Below are positions 11,675 to 22,279 of a stretch of DNA of 64,000 nt, piece by piece. Both the position numbers and the translations under genes were made by a program. The notes below the pieces were generated by a model, which had not been told where the DNA came from, made no database searches, and saw only the letters and a list, made by a program, of their open reading frames with translations. Origin of the DNA: Saururus chinensis. Its lineage: Eukaryota > Streptophyta > Magnoliopsida > Piperales > Saururaceae. The number at the start of each line of letters is the position of its first letter. Within the stretch, counting starts at the first letter, position 1. The DNA is taken from assembly GCA_035235625.1 (NCBI GenBank), contig CP141146.1, forward strand, positions 6,690,501-6,754,500, given 5' to 3'.

Positions 11675-13175
11675 CAGTGTTTTAAAAACCGGACCGGACC
11701 GGCCGGTTCGACCGGGTTCAACCGGACCCGTCATAAAAAATGGGCCGGTTCAATCTTATTTCCGGGTCGGTTTAACCCGGCCGGTTCAGTGTGACCCGTC
11801 CGGTTAAACCGGTTACCCGGTATTCCGGTCCGGTCCGGGTTTTAAAAAAATAAAACGTTACACAACTCACTCCAACTCTAAGTCTCAACCCATCGGGAGT
11901 TCAGGAAGCAGCGATTCGGGGGCGACTGTGAGCGGCGGCGAAGCAAGGCGCTTCTTCGACGAAAATCCGGCAATACACCAGTGAGTCTCCTTTTCCTTTC
12001 TCTTCTTTTTCGATTCTCTCCCTCTGTCAAGCCAGGAATCCCGTGGACTTCCATCGTCTCCACCTCCGTTGACCTAAATCCCTCTCTGACCTCTGCCTTC
12101 GCTAATAATGTCCTCCATTGGTCTCTTCTTTCTCGCCCTCGAAGGACGTAGATGGCATTTTGCACCTTGCAAAGCAACCCACGACCACTGGACCCTTGCC
12201 GCCCGGACAACCGCCAGCCACGGGACTCACTCTGTGAAGAAGCCGATCAGCTTACTCCCTTTTTGAATATTCCTTCTACTGCCATTTTCAGGTAATCTTC
12301 TTCTTATCATTTCGTTGAGACGAGTCCTTCATAATTTCAATTCTTTCCAACTGACCGCTCCATTTATTTGTGTTTCCAGATATCAAAATGGTGTCGTATT
12401 TGTATTCATATGATGTTGACCCAAACCTCCCCACAGCCAACCGAAACATTCCCAGAGCCCTCAACCATTCCTTCCCCACCCCCTTCCTACCTTAGCTCAG
12501 CGCCAGCCCTTACCTCTTTTCAGCGTTTTCATATTTCATGCTTGTCTTTCAATAGCTCTGTTTGGATTGGTAATGTTCACTGCTGCCTTTTTTGAAAAGG
12601 GGAGAAATTGGGTCTTGTTGTCTATCTTTCTATGGCTCAAGTTTTGTATTAGAAAAATATTATGTCTATGTTAATAATTAACAATGGGATGTAAGCTGCT
12701 TGATTGAAATTGTTAATCTAATCTACACTGTTACACCTTTCACCTCTATGTTAAAATAAGATGATGTCTTTTCTATATATAAAAAAGTAGAAATGGTGTC
12801 TCCGAAACTGAAATTTGAAAGTGGGCAGATGTTTCTGAATTACGCATGACTCTATTTTTCTTATTTGTTTATGTCTATGTTCATACTTGATATTGCAAAC
12901 GTAATATTTTTAATTTTTATTGAATAAATGTGGAACGGTAACTTCTTGAAATAGTTTGGAATGAAAATGTTTTTAATGGTCAAGTGAAAAGTTAAACAAA
13001 ATTTGAATAGGTTTAGCTAAATATTTTCTAGTACTATGAAGAATTTTTTTGTAAATTTTGTGTTTGGTGATGACTTCATCCTCCGGGTCAACCCGGGTTG
13101 ACCCACGGTTCAACCGGGTCGACCCAGCCCGGTCACTAATCCGGGTCGAGGTCCGGGCCGGGTTTTAAAACATTG
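11675..13175. mobile_element. Non-autonomous hAT element, 1501 bp, 8-bp TSD
   Basis: Terminal inverted repeats CAGTGTTTTAAAAACCGGAC and, inverted from the right end, CAATGTTTTAAAACCCGGCC. The flanks 11667-11674 and 13176-13183 are an exact 8-bp duplication, ATGCTTAC, which is the hAT signature. Subterminal sequence is dense in CCGG and GGTTCAACCGG words. The interior has no transposase. Around 11880-12600 it is more GC-rich and C/T-rich, like a captured promoter or 5' leader, but nothing identifiable. It is absent from the distal block, so it probably arrived after the duplication, although a deletion there also removed neighbouring DNA. Confidence 0.85.
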
Positions 13176-13439
13176 ATGCTTACAACTGTTCTCCACCTCG
13201 TTACTATTTCAACTCCGGGGTCTCCATATTTACGCAAAGTTACATTTCGGTATACTATAGTTAAAAGCAGCCACCCGTTGCTGACTACTTGACCAGAGAT
13301 GTACCTTTTTATTTAATTTTTTTTACCAGAAATCAGCAAATTTTGTTAACGAGTCATCAGGTTATAGCATCGAAATAATTTCATCATGTATACTTGAGGC
13401 GGGGGAATCATTTCTCATATGGGACTCCTTGCTGCAAAG

Positions 13440-13643
13440 TATTTCCTCTGTTTTAAATTAATTATTTCAATTTGCAAAAAAAATTATCCTATGTTAATAG
13501 TTAAAATTTGTTTAATTTAAGTGTTAAGAGTACTAAAAAAAGAGTATTATAAGCTTATTTTTCCTTCTCATAAATGTAAATTTCAATGTTTAATAAAAAT
13601 TATTATTTTTCAAAATATAACTATTAATATAAGAGGGAGGGAG
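13440..13643. mobile_element. Stowaway-like MITE in 3' flank of locus 2
   Basis: The right end AAGAGGGAGGGAG abuts TA, and the left end matches the inverted form less well. The same insertion is at 32322-32524 and about 47200-47367, so it predates the duplications of this flank. Confidence 0.7.
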
Positions 13644-14223
13644 TACTTATGAGAGACGAGTTACACAACTTTGTCACAATTCTATGACCGGAAAAAGTAA
13701 TTGCTTACTGTTCAGGAGGAGTTTGTTACAGTACTTCCTTAAATCGTGACCGTGGCTTAAAATTTTTACTGTCTATGCTTATGACTTATGAGAGTATTTT
13801 CTTTCATTTGTAGACTAATTGGCCTAATATAACTCCTTTTCTTGCATGCTGACAAAGTGCAGGAAAGGTTGCTCTCAGTAAAATGGTTACTTGACCTTTT
13901 GAAGCAATCTTAAGATGAATATTTCGCCATTTCAGAATCGTGCGGTTTCGTACATTAATTTGCAAAGTGGTGAAGGCAAAGACCCATAGTACTCGAGCCT
14001 CGCTACGTAGTTTACTTTAAAATGCTTGACAGAGAGAAGGGAATAAGATGAATCCGTGTTTAATTTAATTAACAATACAAACAGGTATAGCAAAGGATGG
14101 TAACTGGTAATAATCCATAGAGCATCAACTAGGATGCATGTCATAGTTGTTTTATTATTTGCTATCCACCATTATTGTTATGTTCAAAGTACAATAGTAG
14201 TATGATTTTTCTTCCAACAGTGT

Positions 14224-14549
14224 CTATCCAATATGTGGCACCCTTGTAACGACACCATTGTCATCCACCCAAACCCAGACCCTGTCACAGCGGAAGTCCA
14301 GAGGGACTGATGATCCTTCTGTCACGATCATGGCAGTGACCAAAGGGTTATCTTTCTCAATCGTTGTTACTGCATCCGCCCCACTGGCTCCCAGCAGCTC
14401 CGGCCATGAGCTCTTACCTAAAAGTTTCCATCGAACAAGCTCATTAGATGGAGCTGTCAGACAAAAATGACATATGTAACAGTATTGTACCACATAATTC
14501 TGGAGGGAGAAGATTATAGCAAAGACTCACCACTGCATTCAGACGACAT
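14224..14549 (-). CDS. Potato type I serine-protease inhibitor, locus 2 (P1 Leu)
   Basis: Exon 1 at 14531-14549 and exon 2 at 14224-14417, with a 113-bp phase-1 GT-AG intron. The product is 70 residues, starting MSSECSG and ending VTRVPHIG. The loop EGSSVPLDFRC puts Leu46 at P1 and Asp47 at P1', the residue pair of eglin c itself, which fits chymotrypsin- or subtilisin-like targets. Cys5 and Cys50 are present, the loop-supporting Arg52 is kept, and the VWVW strand follows. There is no signal peptide, so the protein would be cytosolic unless exported by another route. An alternative methionine inside the intron (an unspliced 89-residue frame) is less likely, because the exon-1 splice arrangement is conserved in all eight loci. 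Confidence 0.92.
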
Positions 14550-14619
14550 CTTACCCTGTTGTTTCTTGAGCAATGTAACAAGATCCTTGTTTTTTTGTAC
14601 GAATGCAAGATCTCCAGAG

Positions 14620-14628
14620 TATTTATAG
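14620..14628 (-). promoter_or_regulatory. TATA box of inhibitor locus 2, with nearby W-box core
   Basis: CTATAAATA on the minus strand, about 72 bp upstream of the ATG. A TTGACC motif (W-box core, bound by WRKY factors) lies about 20 bp further upstream in the sequence tatgttgaccagttagc. This arrangement recurs at loci 4, 5, 6 and 8; at locus 1 the motif is altered to TTAACC. A role in wound response is inference from the family. Confidence 0.65.
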
Positions 14629-15499
14629 AGCATGTGGCGTATGTTGACCAGTTAGCATAGCTATGATATTTGAATTTCAGGATTTAGATGAGAGGGTGAG
14701 ACTTTGCAAGCGTTTAGAAATAGAGGTTATCAAGTCATAGTTTGATCTCTTCTCCAATGTTCAGTCCAACAAGCAAAAGGGGTCTTCTGGCAGCCACTTA
14801 TCTTCGTTCTTCACAAAGGAGCTATTTGATATGCTCCCTTTTGCAATGTGTAGGAATTGCAAAGGCCACTCAAGTGGGGATCCCAGGCAGCTTACGATGG
14901 CAGCTGAGCTTTATGTGGTCCATAATGATGGTTATAACATGTGCACGTAAGAGAATGGGAGGAGATCCTTTGAGAGAGCGGCCAGCGTTTTTCTTTCCAG
15001 CTTAGAAGTTGTGTTTAATATTTGTTGAGAAGACGCATTCAAAGGAGAATGATATTTTTATATAAAAAATTTACACATCAGTTTTGATTGGTTTAGATAA
15101 ATAAGCCCACGTGCAACTTTGTATAGGGCCCACTTGCTATTCTATTCAAATGTTAAACTTTCCACAAAGTCACAGCTGCATCTACCCTTCAAGAATATTT
15201 CTAGGCACCAGAAAAATGTTTTCCTAGCTGGGCTCAAGGCCATGATCATGATACATAGGGTCCTGGCATGTTATATAAATGGCTAATAATTCATTTGTCT
15301 GTATTAATAGCTCTATTTAGGTGTTGAAATATTTGTCCATGTCTATCCGTGTCTATAGTAGACAGATCTTGAACAAAATATAATACGGATTAGGGCGGAC
15401 ACTGATAAGAGTTATTTAAATAATGGACAAACACAGACAACTCTCTGTCCGTATCCGTTTATGTCTGTGAACACCCCTACGAGGAATCAGGGTTGGGGT

Positions 15500-15742
15500 T
15501 TAAAAGGGTGTTTGTGATTCATACATACTAAGGAGTTCAGGGATGAGGCAGTGATTAGTGGTGTTGCAAAAATAAGAGGAGGAGTTAGAGCTAAGGTACG
15601 GGTAGAAGGAGTTGTCGCTGCAGTTGACGGATGAATCGCCGAGGGCGGAGATGGGAGAATGGATGCTATTGACGATCAGAAAGAGGAGGATGTTGGCGGT
15701 GACGAGGAGGAAGAGGGAATGCGAGGAAGTACTTCTAGCCAT
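15500..15742 (-). pseudogene. Orphan first exon encoding a secretory N-terminus, copy 1
   Basis: A minus-strand frame starts MARSTSSHSLFLLVTAN, with a hydrophobic stretch of about 18 residues resembling a signal peptide. A luminal-looking segment follows with N-glycosylation sites (NCSDN, NSSSY) and two cysteine pairs. The paralogue at 35548-35784 is clearly related at the protein level. Near the frame's end the distal copy has a good splice donor (G|GTATGT), so this may be exon 1 of a host gene whose other exons are missing here. I do not recognise the parent gene. Confidence 0.45.
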
Positions 15743-16129
15743 TTCTTCTCTTTGCTTTCGTTGTTTGAACCACCGTTTTGAAGGAGTGAGGTAAAACTGA
15801 TCAGAAGCATCATAGACCCATCTAACAACACAAATTAAACCAAATGGAGCAATTAATATAGAAGATTATTTTTCTTCTATTGGAGCTATTAATGACGGAG
15901 GGAGTATATGATTTTCCTTTCGTATGGTCATCCCCATGCGCCCCTATTCTCAACCACCTTAGGTCCGCTCACTCCTTCTATCTCTGTGTATGTATTTGTC
16001 CCCATCTCTAAAAGACATTCCAGCTCCAAATGCAACTTATTGTGCCAATCTCATCATCTCTAGAATCTTTGTGATGGCGATGCAAGTTGACTACATTCAA
16101 CATCGACTTTCACCACTATCTATTCTAGC

Positions 16130-16510
16130 AAGGTTATTAGTATATATGATATACTATCGTGTTATTAGCTCCACACTAAAAAGCCCTATAGTAGGGTTGT
16201 GTAATTTTTTTAGTATATATGATAGGACACGCTATCATGTCCACTCTAAGAAACCCTATTGTATGATTGGCTCCGCACTAAGAAGTCCTATCATATAGTC
16301 GTTTTCCATCGTTATTTTGTTAGTATATACAACAAGGTACATGTGATCAGCTATGTGCTAAGAAACCCTATTGTAGAGTATTTACTACTATTATTTTGTT
16401 AGTATATATCGTGTGATCAGCTATCTTTACGCTAAGAAGCCTTATCATTAGGTCACTTACCAGAGTTATTTTTTCAAAATACATGATAGGATAACTTTCG
16501 TGTGATTGGC
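16130..16510. repeat. Irregular tandem repeat, about 85-105 bp unit
   Basis: Four to five diverged units share gttagtatatat, a GATCAGCT-type word and ctaagaaaccctattgta. The array is repeated at about 36170-36540. Non-coding. Confidence 0.6.
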
Positions 16511-17019
16511 TTATTGCCAATGGATGAAAGGGCAAGGAGGAGTAGCTTTGTCTTGCATGCAGAAGATAGTAGTGTGATAGGATAAGGAGGAGTTTGATGA
16601 AAAGGTCAAACACTAAGGGCATATGGGTCGACATGAATGACTATTCTCTCCTTTTGAAAGGACAGAAAATGCAATTTCTACCTAAACTCTCCTTGGGAAG
16701 AGGTTTCACGGGGAAAGAAAAATAATGCCTTTCAAACATTAAATGCCCTTTCTTTCCTAAAATTTTTTCTTGTGGAAATGGAGCATCCTAATTGATTTTT
16801 TATGGAAAATTCATTAATGACCTTGAAAGTGCCTTTCTACCACATGAAAGGTATGTCCGAATGACCCCTATATATTCCCACCCCAAATATTCCACTCAAC
16901 CTCATTAAAGTAACTTATTTACCTTCTTTTTTGTTATGCTCTACACACATCACTTCCCATCCCATCTCAAAACCTTCCTCGTCCATCTCTTCCTTCTATG
17001 CCACTAACATCTCCTCCAT

Positions 17020-17440
17020 CACCATGGCCATTGCAAGGTTATTAGTATATATGATATTACTGGGTTATCATATATTTTTTCAAAATATCATATATTAGTA
17101 TACATGAATGACTATTCTCTCCTTTTGAAATGACTATTCTCTCCTTTTGAAATGATTTTGGGCTCTCTTGTCAATTTTTTTTTGTTTCTTATGAGTTTTT
17201 TTTTATTTTTTTTATGATTGAATTGGTTAACCAATCTAGTTTTTGCCAAATGGGTTTTGCTTCTAAGTCTAATAGACATTTGAAATTTGAGAGGGATGAG
17301 GCCAGATCTAGCCACTAGCACGTGGCCTAGTTACGACAGCCAGTCGTTGGCAGCTAAATATGAGTAGTTTTTTTATTGTGAAATATTGTTGGGGTGGGGA
17401 GAGGTATACATGAAAAATTTCTTAAGTTTCTTAGATATGG
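17020..17440. other. Rearrangement junction region
   Basis: At about 17035 the proximal block loses collinearity with 38260 and regains it at about 17440 with 43120. It holds a repeated phrase (atgactattctctccttttg, twice at about 17105-17155) and T-rich sequence. No gene seen. Confidence 0.5.
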
Positions 17441-17780
17441 GTTTTACTACTTGATAAAAATTATTATTTTTCTAAATATATAGCTATTAATATGATATGG
17501 AGGGAGTGTGTGATGTTTGAGACTAAATTGGATGAAAGATGGTGGGCTATTCAAAGCCGAACGGTTTTTAATTGACCTTAGCAATATAGCCAAGTGAAGT
17601 GTTTTTTAGTACAACATCTTTTCATACTTCCAAAGTCCAGCAAACCCCCCTTGTGTTTTGTAGGTTTATAGTCAAAATTGTCAGTCCTTGTTTATATCAT
17701 GAAAATACTACCATTGCTTGCAAATTGTGGCAGAATCGGAGGAGTATTCCTGAACACAATAAATTATGGAATATTACTTA

Positions 17781-17883
17781 CTCCCTCTATCTTAAATTAA
17801 TAGCTCAATTTAATTTTTTAGAATAAATTAAAATTAGTTCAGTTTGAAAAAACCAAAATGGAGCTATTAATATGGGGTGGAGG
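17781..17883. mobile_element. Short Stowaway-like MITE
   Basis: 103 bp, starting CTCCCTCTATCTTAAATTAA after TA and ending ATGGGGTGGAGG before TA. The orthologous copy is at 43480-43580. It lacks the central part of the longer copies. Confidence 0.65.
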
Positions 17884-17975
17884 TACTATATTTTTATTTT
17901 TCAAATATGATTGGAGGCAGGGATTCTACTCCAAATTTCAGGGACCCTAAGTGTTAAGCACAAATAATGCATGAA

Positions 17976-18200
17976 CACGGCGTTGGTAGGATGACTAAGA
18001 CCACGCCTAAAGAAGGGGAGGTCTTGAGTTTGAACCCCTATTTCTTTTGACCTCCTATAGGGATTATATCCTGGCTTATGTGTATGATGTGTAGCCCTAG
18101 ATGGGATGTAGGTAAGGGAATTGGCAATATAATACAATTCTCTAAGAGGCCAATTGCCCTCCCCCTTCATACACCTTTGATAAAAAAAACACACACACAC
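17976..18200 (+). mobile_element. tRNA-derived SINE in 3' flank of locus 3
   Basis: About 225 bp with a pol III-like head: a box-A-like TGGTAGGATGACTAAG and a box-B-like GAGTTTGAACCCC about 30 bp later. It ends in a TTTGATAAAAAAAAC(AC)n tail. The flanks AATAATGCATGAA (17963-17975) and AATGATGCATAAA (18201-18213) look like a decayed target duplication. The paralogous copy is at 43669-43887. The family cannot be named without a search. Confidence 0.65.
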
Positions 18201-18358
18201 AATGATGCATAAATCGCATTGTCAAGGGGCGATGTCTATTTGCAATATTCATAATCACAGATCATGTAATGAAAAGGGACAAGTTCATATAGATATATGT
18301 GCTCGCCAAACACTTCTTAACTTTCCATTCAGTTGTACAGTACACGACAGACTCCTTC

Positions 18359-18669
18359 CTACCCCACGCGGGGCACTTTTACAACACATCCACTTTCGTT
18401 CACCCAGACCCAGACTCTGTCGCACCGGAAATCCATTGTAACCACAGAACCAACCTTTACAAGCACGGGAGTGACCCTCTGATTCTCGCAACCAATCCTC
18501 AACGCCGCATCTTCTCCTCTCATCCCCACCAGCTCCGGCCAGGCGCCTTTGCCTGAAAAACTTGCCATTAGACAAGACACCACCACCATTGCAACAGACA
18601 CGTTTAGATGCTATAACAGAAGGAGAACATACCTATGCCAGGGCACTCGCTCGCCATAACTCCTGCCAT
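18359..18669 (-). CDS. Potato type I serine-protease inhibitor, locus 3 (P1 Met)
   Basis: Exon 1 at 18633-18669 and exon 2 at 18359-18552, with an 80-bp phase-1 intron. From the first ATG (good context, A at -3 and G at +4) the product is 76 residues, beginning MAGVMASECPGIG. A second in-frame ATG at 18657 would give 72 residues, closer to relatives. The core GAWPELVG is kept. The loop VGSVVTMDFRC puts Met at P1 and Asp at P1'. The helix-to-strand segment is unusual: IGCENQRVTPVLVKVG instead of the usual IE-ENP. With SGC near the end it adds two cysteines, so four in all. The protein ends VKVPRVG. Met at P1 fits subtilisin- or chymotrypsin-like targets (inference). Confidence 0.9.
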
Positions 18670-18713
18670 TCTTCTCGTTGAAGATACTGAACTTAGCTGA
18701 AAGAAGAGAGATT

Positions 18714-18720
18714 ATTTATA
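18714..18720 (-). promoter_or_regulatory. TATA box of inhibitor locus 3
   Basis: TATAAAT on the minus strand, about 45 bp upstream of the first ATG. It is in a promoter unrelated to that of loci 1, 2, 4, 5, 6 and 8 but shared with locus 7. Further upstream a 65-bp phrase (aggtttaggtggaagtggtt) is doubled at 18800-18915. Confidence 0.7.
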
Positions 18721-19299
18721 GTGGTTGGCAGGTCTCCTAATGAAACATCCTTCACAGCCATCTGCCATACGTAGAAAGCCTGCAGACGTACGGCCATTAA
18801 GGTTTAGGTGGAAGTGGTTTCATTTAGTGGATGGTAGGCATTTCCATCACTCTAACAGGGTTTAGGTGGAAGTGGTTTCATTTAGTGGATGGTAGGCCTT
18901 TCCGTCACTCTAACAGGCAAAGTCTAGGATCGACAACAAGTTGTCACTTAGTAGATGAGTGCAGCCAAGAGCACCAGGCACTCAGGTGAGTAGTTGGACC
19001 TATCTCTAGCTAAAACATCCAAAATAGTGAAATTTCTATGGCAACGTTATTATGTGGCTGAACCCGAACATGTTGATGTCTTATTATTTAGGATGAAAAG
19101 TCTCCAACTCCCTACTTTATCCAGCTCACTTCACTTTTATACGATAGATATTCATTGGCTTGATATATATATGACAGTAGATATCTACCAACTGTATTAA
19201 AGGGGTGGGCTGGATAATGTAGGGGGTGGTAAACACCTTATCCTATTATTTACACTAGTGAAACTAGAAGTGCAACCGCCAACATTTCAAATTAAAACA

Positions 19300-20195
19300 A
19301 TATTTATACCCTAATTTTTTCATATATCCCCCAATAAAAGTGAAAATTTGACCTTATTTTTTACTTCATTCACCATGCTTCCTCATCACTTTGCTTACAT
19401 TTCTCCCAATACATAAACCCCATCCTCTTCTCCTTCATTGATGGCTCCAGTAGTATCTCCAACTGCAACTCCACCGCAATGCTGACTTCTTCCCCAACAA
19501 AGGCGAGCTGACCCCTCCCATAGGCCCATCATGGCCAGATCCAGCTGCGGTAGTGAGTTGGCCACGTGCACAAGCCCATCATGGGCAATTCATGTCACGG
19601 CTCATGTATGGGCCCGCCGCAAGTGTGCTAGCCACGCACATAGGCCCGTCGCAACCAGATTTGGCAGCGGCGGTTTGCTAGCTGTGTGCACAGACCAACC
19701 GCGACAGTGAGTTGACCGCGTGCATAGCCGCGTCTAGATCCTATAGGGGCTCATGCATAGGCCCTCCACGGTCAGATCTAGCTGTGACAGTGTGTTGTCC
19801 GTGGCGGCATGCTGTTGTGCGCACAAGCCAGTTGCAACGGTGAGCTGACCATGGTCAGATTCGGCTGCGGCGGCATGCACACAGGCTCACCGTGATGGTG
19901 TGCTGAACATACGCATAGGCCGGTTGCGGAGGAGAGTTGGCATGTCCTCGAGCCAACCACATTAGCATGTTGGCCATGCGCACATGCCAACCTCCACATG
20001 GAATAGCCACGGCCTAGGCTATGGCACGTAGGGCAGGCCTCTGACGCCAGCTATCAAACCCAAGCCAGAGATGAAGAGGGAAGTGAGATAAGGACTTTTA
20101 TTATTTTTTAAAATATGGGAGATAAGTGGGAGATTTTAATAAGAGGGTGGGGTAAAGAAGAAATGGGGACACAGAAAAAATTGGTGTCTGAATAG
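19300..20195. mobile_element. TIR DNA element with CpG-rich repetitive core
   Basis: The left end TACCCTAATTTTTTCATATA and the inverted right end (ATTCAGACACCAATTTTTTC) match the termini at 52.2 kb (ATTCAGACCCTAAAATTTTC) and 8.7 kb. The core at 19440-20090 repeats phrases such as gctagccacgcacataggcc and gatttggcagcggcgg. Long frames cross the core on both strands but look like repeat products, not genes. The superfamily is not certain. Confidence 0.55.
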
Positions 20196-20470
20196 CCACG
20201 TTCTTCATATTGATGATATGGGCTTGATACAGTGAAACTCAATAGATTGCGATTTAAATAAAGGTATACTTCAACATAAATTCATGGAATTATTTAAGGT
20301 ACTAGAATGGATTAATCAAAGATCTAACTAGTGACAGAAATTTAACCGTGAAGGGCACGTAAAATGAGGGACTTCATATTAACATTAAATGTGTGCATAG
20401 ATATTTGAACTACCTTTTGAAGATGAGAATTGTGGCTCATTGCCTCCAACAAGAGGACCCAATTGAACTT

Positions 20471-21119
20471 CTTCTTGTTATTTAGGATGAAAAGTCTCCA
20501 ACTCCCTACTTTATCCAGCTCACCTCACTTTTATACAATAGATATTCATCAGCCTGATATATATCGACAATAGATATTTACTGGCTGACTATATTAAAGG
20601 GGTGGGCTGGATAAAGTAAGAGGTGGCAAGACTCCTCATCCTATTATTTACACTAGTGAAACTAGAAGTGTAACTACCAACATTTCATATCAGAACAGTT
20701 TTATCATACCCTAATTTTTTCATATATCCCCCAATAAAAGTAAAAAATTGACCTTTTTTTTACTTCATTCTCCATGCTTCCTTATCACTTTACTTATATT
20801 TCTCCCAATACATAAACCTCATCCTCTTCTCCTTCGGTGATGGCTCTAGTAGTAGTTCCAACTATAGCTCCAGCAATGCCGACTTCTTCCCCGACAAAGG
20901 CTAGCTGACCCCTCTCATAGGCCCATCGCGGCTAGATCCAGCCATGGCAGTGAGCTGGCCTCGTGCACAAGCCCATAGCAGGCGATTCCTGTCACGACTC
21001 ATGTATGGGCCCACTGTAGGTGTGCTAGCCACACACATGGGCTTGTCGCAACCAGATTTGGCAGCGACAGTTTGCTGGCTGTGTGCACAGATCAACCGCG
21101 ACAACTGTAGCAGTGAGTT
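20471..21119. repeat. Truncated second copy of the 19.0-20.2 kb repeat
   Basis: It repeats the left flank and left half of the preceding element, starting at ttaggatgaaaagtctccaa and breaking off at cagtgagttggc, where copia sequence begins. This makes a tandem partial duplication just before the retroelement region. Confidence 0.65.
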
Positions 21120-22278
21120 GGCATAACTCACAATCTTTCACTTGGAAGACTAATCAGACTTCACCTTCCTCCAAATAATCTCCCACTTGAAGTAAACATT
21201 CATTTTCTACAAAACAATGTAACTATGTTATAGTAATTGGTCCTTTAGTATAGAAGACCAATGAAAGTTGAGAAAAGTCTCAAATTCTCTACTTTTACCA
21301 CCTTAGTAAAGATATTCACGAAGTTGTCATTTGTATGAATCTTCTCAAGAGACAATTTTTGATCCTCCTCCTCCTACTCTCTGATAAAGTGATACTTGAT
21401 GTCAATATACTTCGTCCTGCCATGGAATGTACTATTTCGAGTCAATGTAATATCATTTTTATTATCACAATATAGAACACACTTCCCTTGTGTCTTTTCA
21501 AGATCCCGTAGGAAAACTTTTAACTACAATAGTTTTTTGTTGGCTTCAATTACTATAACATATTTTGCTTCTGAGAATGAAGTAGTTATTAACTTCTACA
21601 ACTATGACTGCCATGCAATTACATCACTGCCAAGGGTAAATACAAACACCATGGTAGCACTCCACATGCTATCTACGTTACCTCTATAGTCTAAATGAAT
21701 AAAACCAACTGACTAACTGCATAGGAGATGTTTGACCTGGTACAACTAGCAGCATATATAAAAGACCCAACTGCTGAGGCATATGAAACATTATGCATTT
21801 GAGCTTTCTCCTCATGAGTCTTAAGAGACTACTCCTGAGAGAGTCTGAAATGAGATGCCAAAGGTGTACCTACTGGCTTAGTATCCTAAATGTTGAATTT
21901 CATCAGTGTCTTTTCAACATAATATGTCTGAGATAACCTCAATACTCTCTTCATCCTATCTCTAGAAATTCTAGTGCCAAGAATATTCTTCGATGGTCCT
22001 AGATCCTTCATGGCAAATTTCTAAGATATATGTTTCTTATGATTATCAATCTCATTTAAATCAGCTCCTACAATCAACATATCACCAACATAAAGTAGTA
22101 AAATAATGTATGATAATGCTATCTTCCTGTAATAACAACAATGATCAAAATGACATCAATAGAATCTAATGTCTTGCATGAAACTGTCAAAATTTCTATA
22201 CCATTGTCTTGGAGTTTGCTTTAGGCCATTCAAACTCTTAAACAATTTGCATACCAAGTCTTCTATTGTGCTCAGTGT
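21120..22278 (-). mobile_element. Ty1/copia fossil (LTR tip, RNase H, part of RT)
   Basis: Read on the minus strand, fragments match the end of copia reverse transcriptase (KQTPRQWYRNFDSFM), RNase H and the C-terminal DIKYHFIRE / KIHTND motif. A polypurine-like tract (CCAAGTGAAAGAT) and the first bases of an LTR follow at the left edge. It is a fossil with many breaks. Its right side stops at a gypsy element (22.28 kb), consistent with that element having inserted into it. The same LTR-adjacent sequence is at 46739-46860. Confidence 0.8.
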
Positions 22279-22279
22279 A

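Larger units (their letters stand above)
5318..21270. repeat. Segmental duplication, proximal copy (loci 1-3)
   Basis: This block is collinear with 26910-46860. Matching segments: about 5318-8870 with 26910-30410, 9430-10760 with 30950-32290, 13410-15300 with 32285-34140, 15480-17030 with 35525-38265, and 17440-21270 with 43120-46860. Identity by eye is high in the inhibitor genes and flanks and lower in the AT-rich parts. The proximal copy alone has the hAT elements at 11.3-13.2 kb. It lacks the region with locus 6 and the LINE. The right end in both copies is a copia fragment. Confidence 0.85.

Noticed and set aside
14258-14470. Plus-strand frames of 60-105 codons opposite every inhibitor second exon
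   Set aside because: They are antisense to the inhibitor exons and are conserved only because the minus-strand gene is.
17599-17826. 75-codon plus-strand frame present in both blocks (also 43298-43525)
   Set aside because: Conservation is the same as the non-coding flanks, it runs into a MITE, and it has no recognisable domain.
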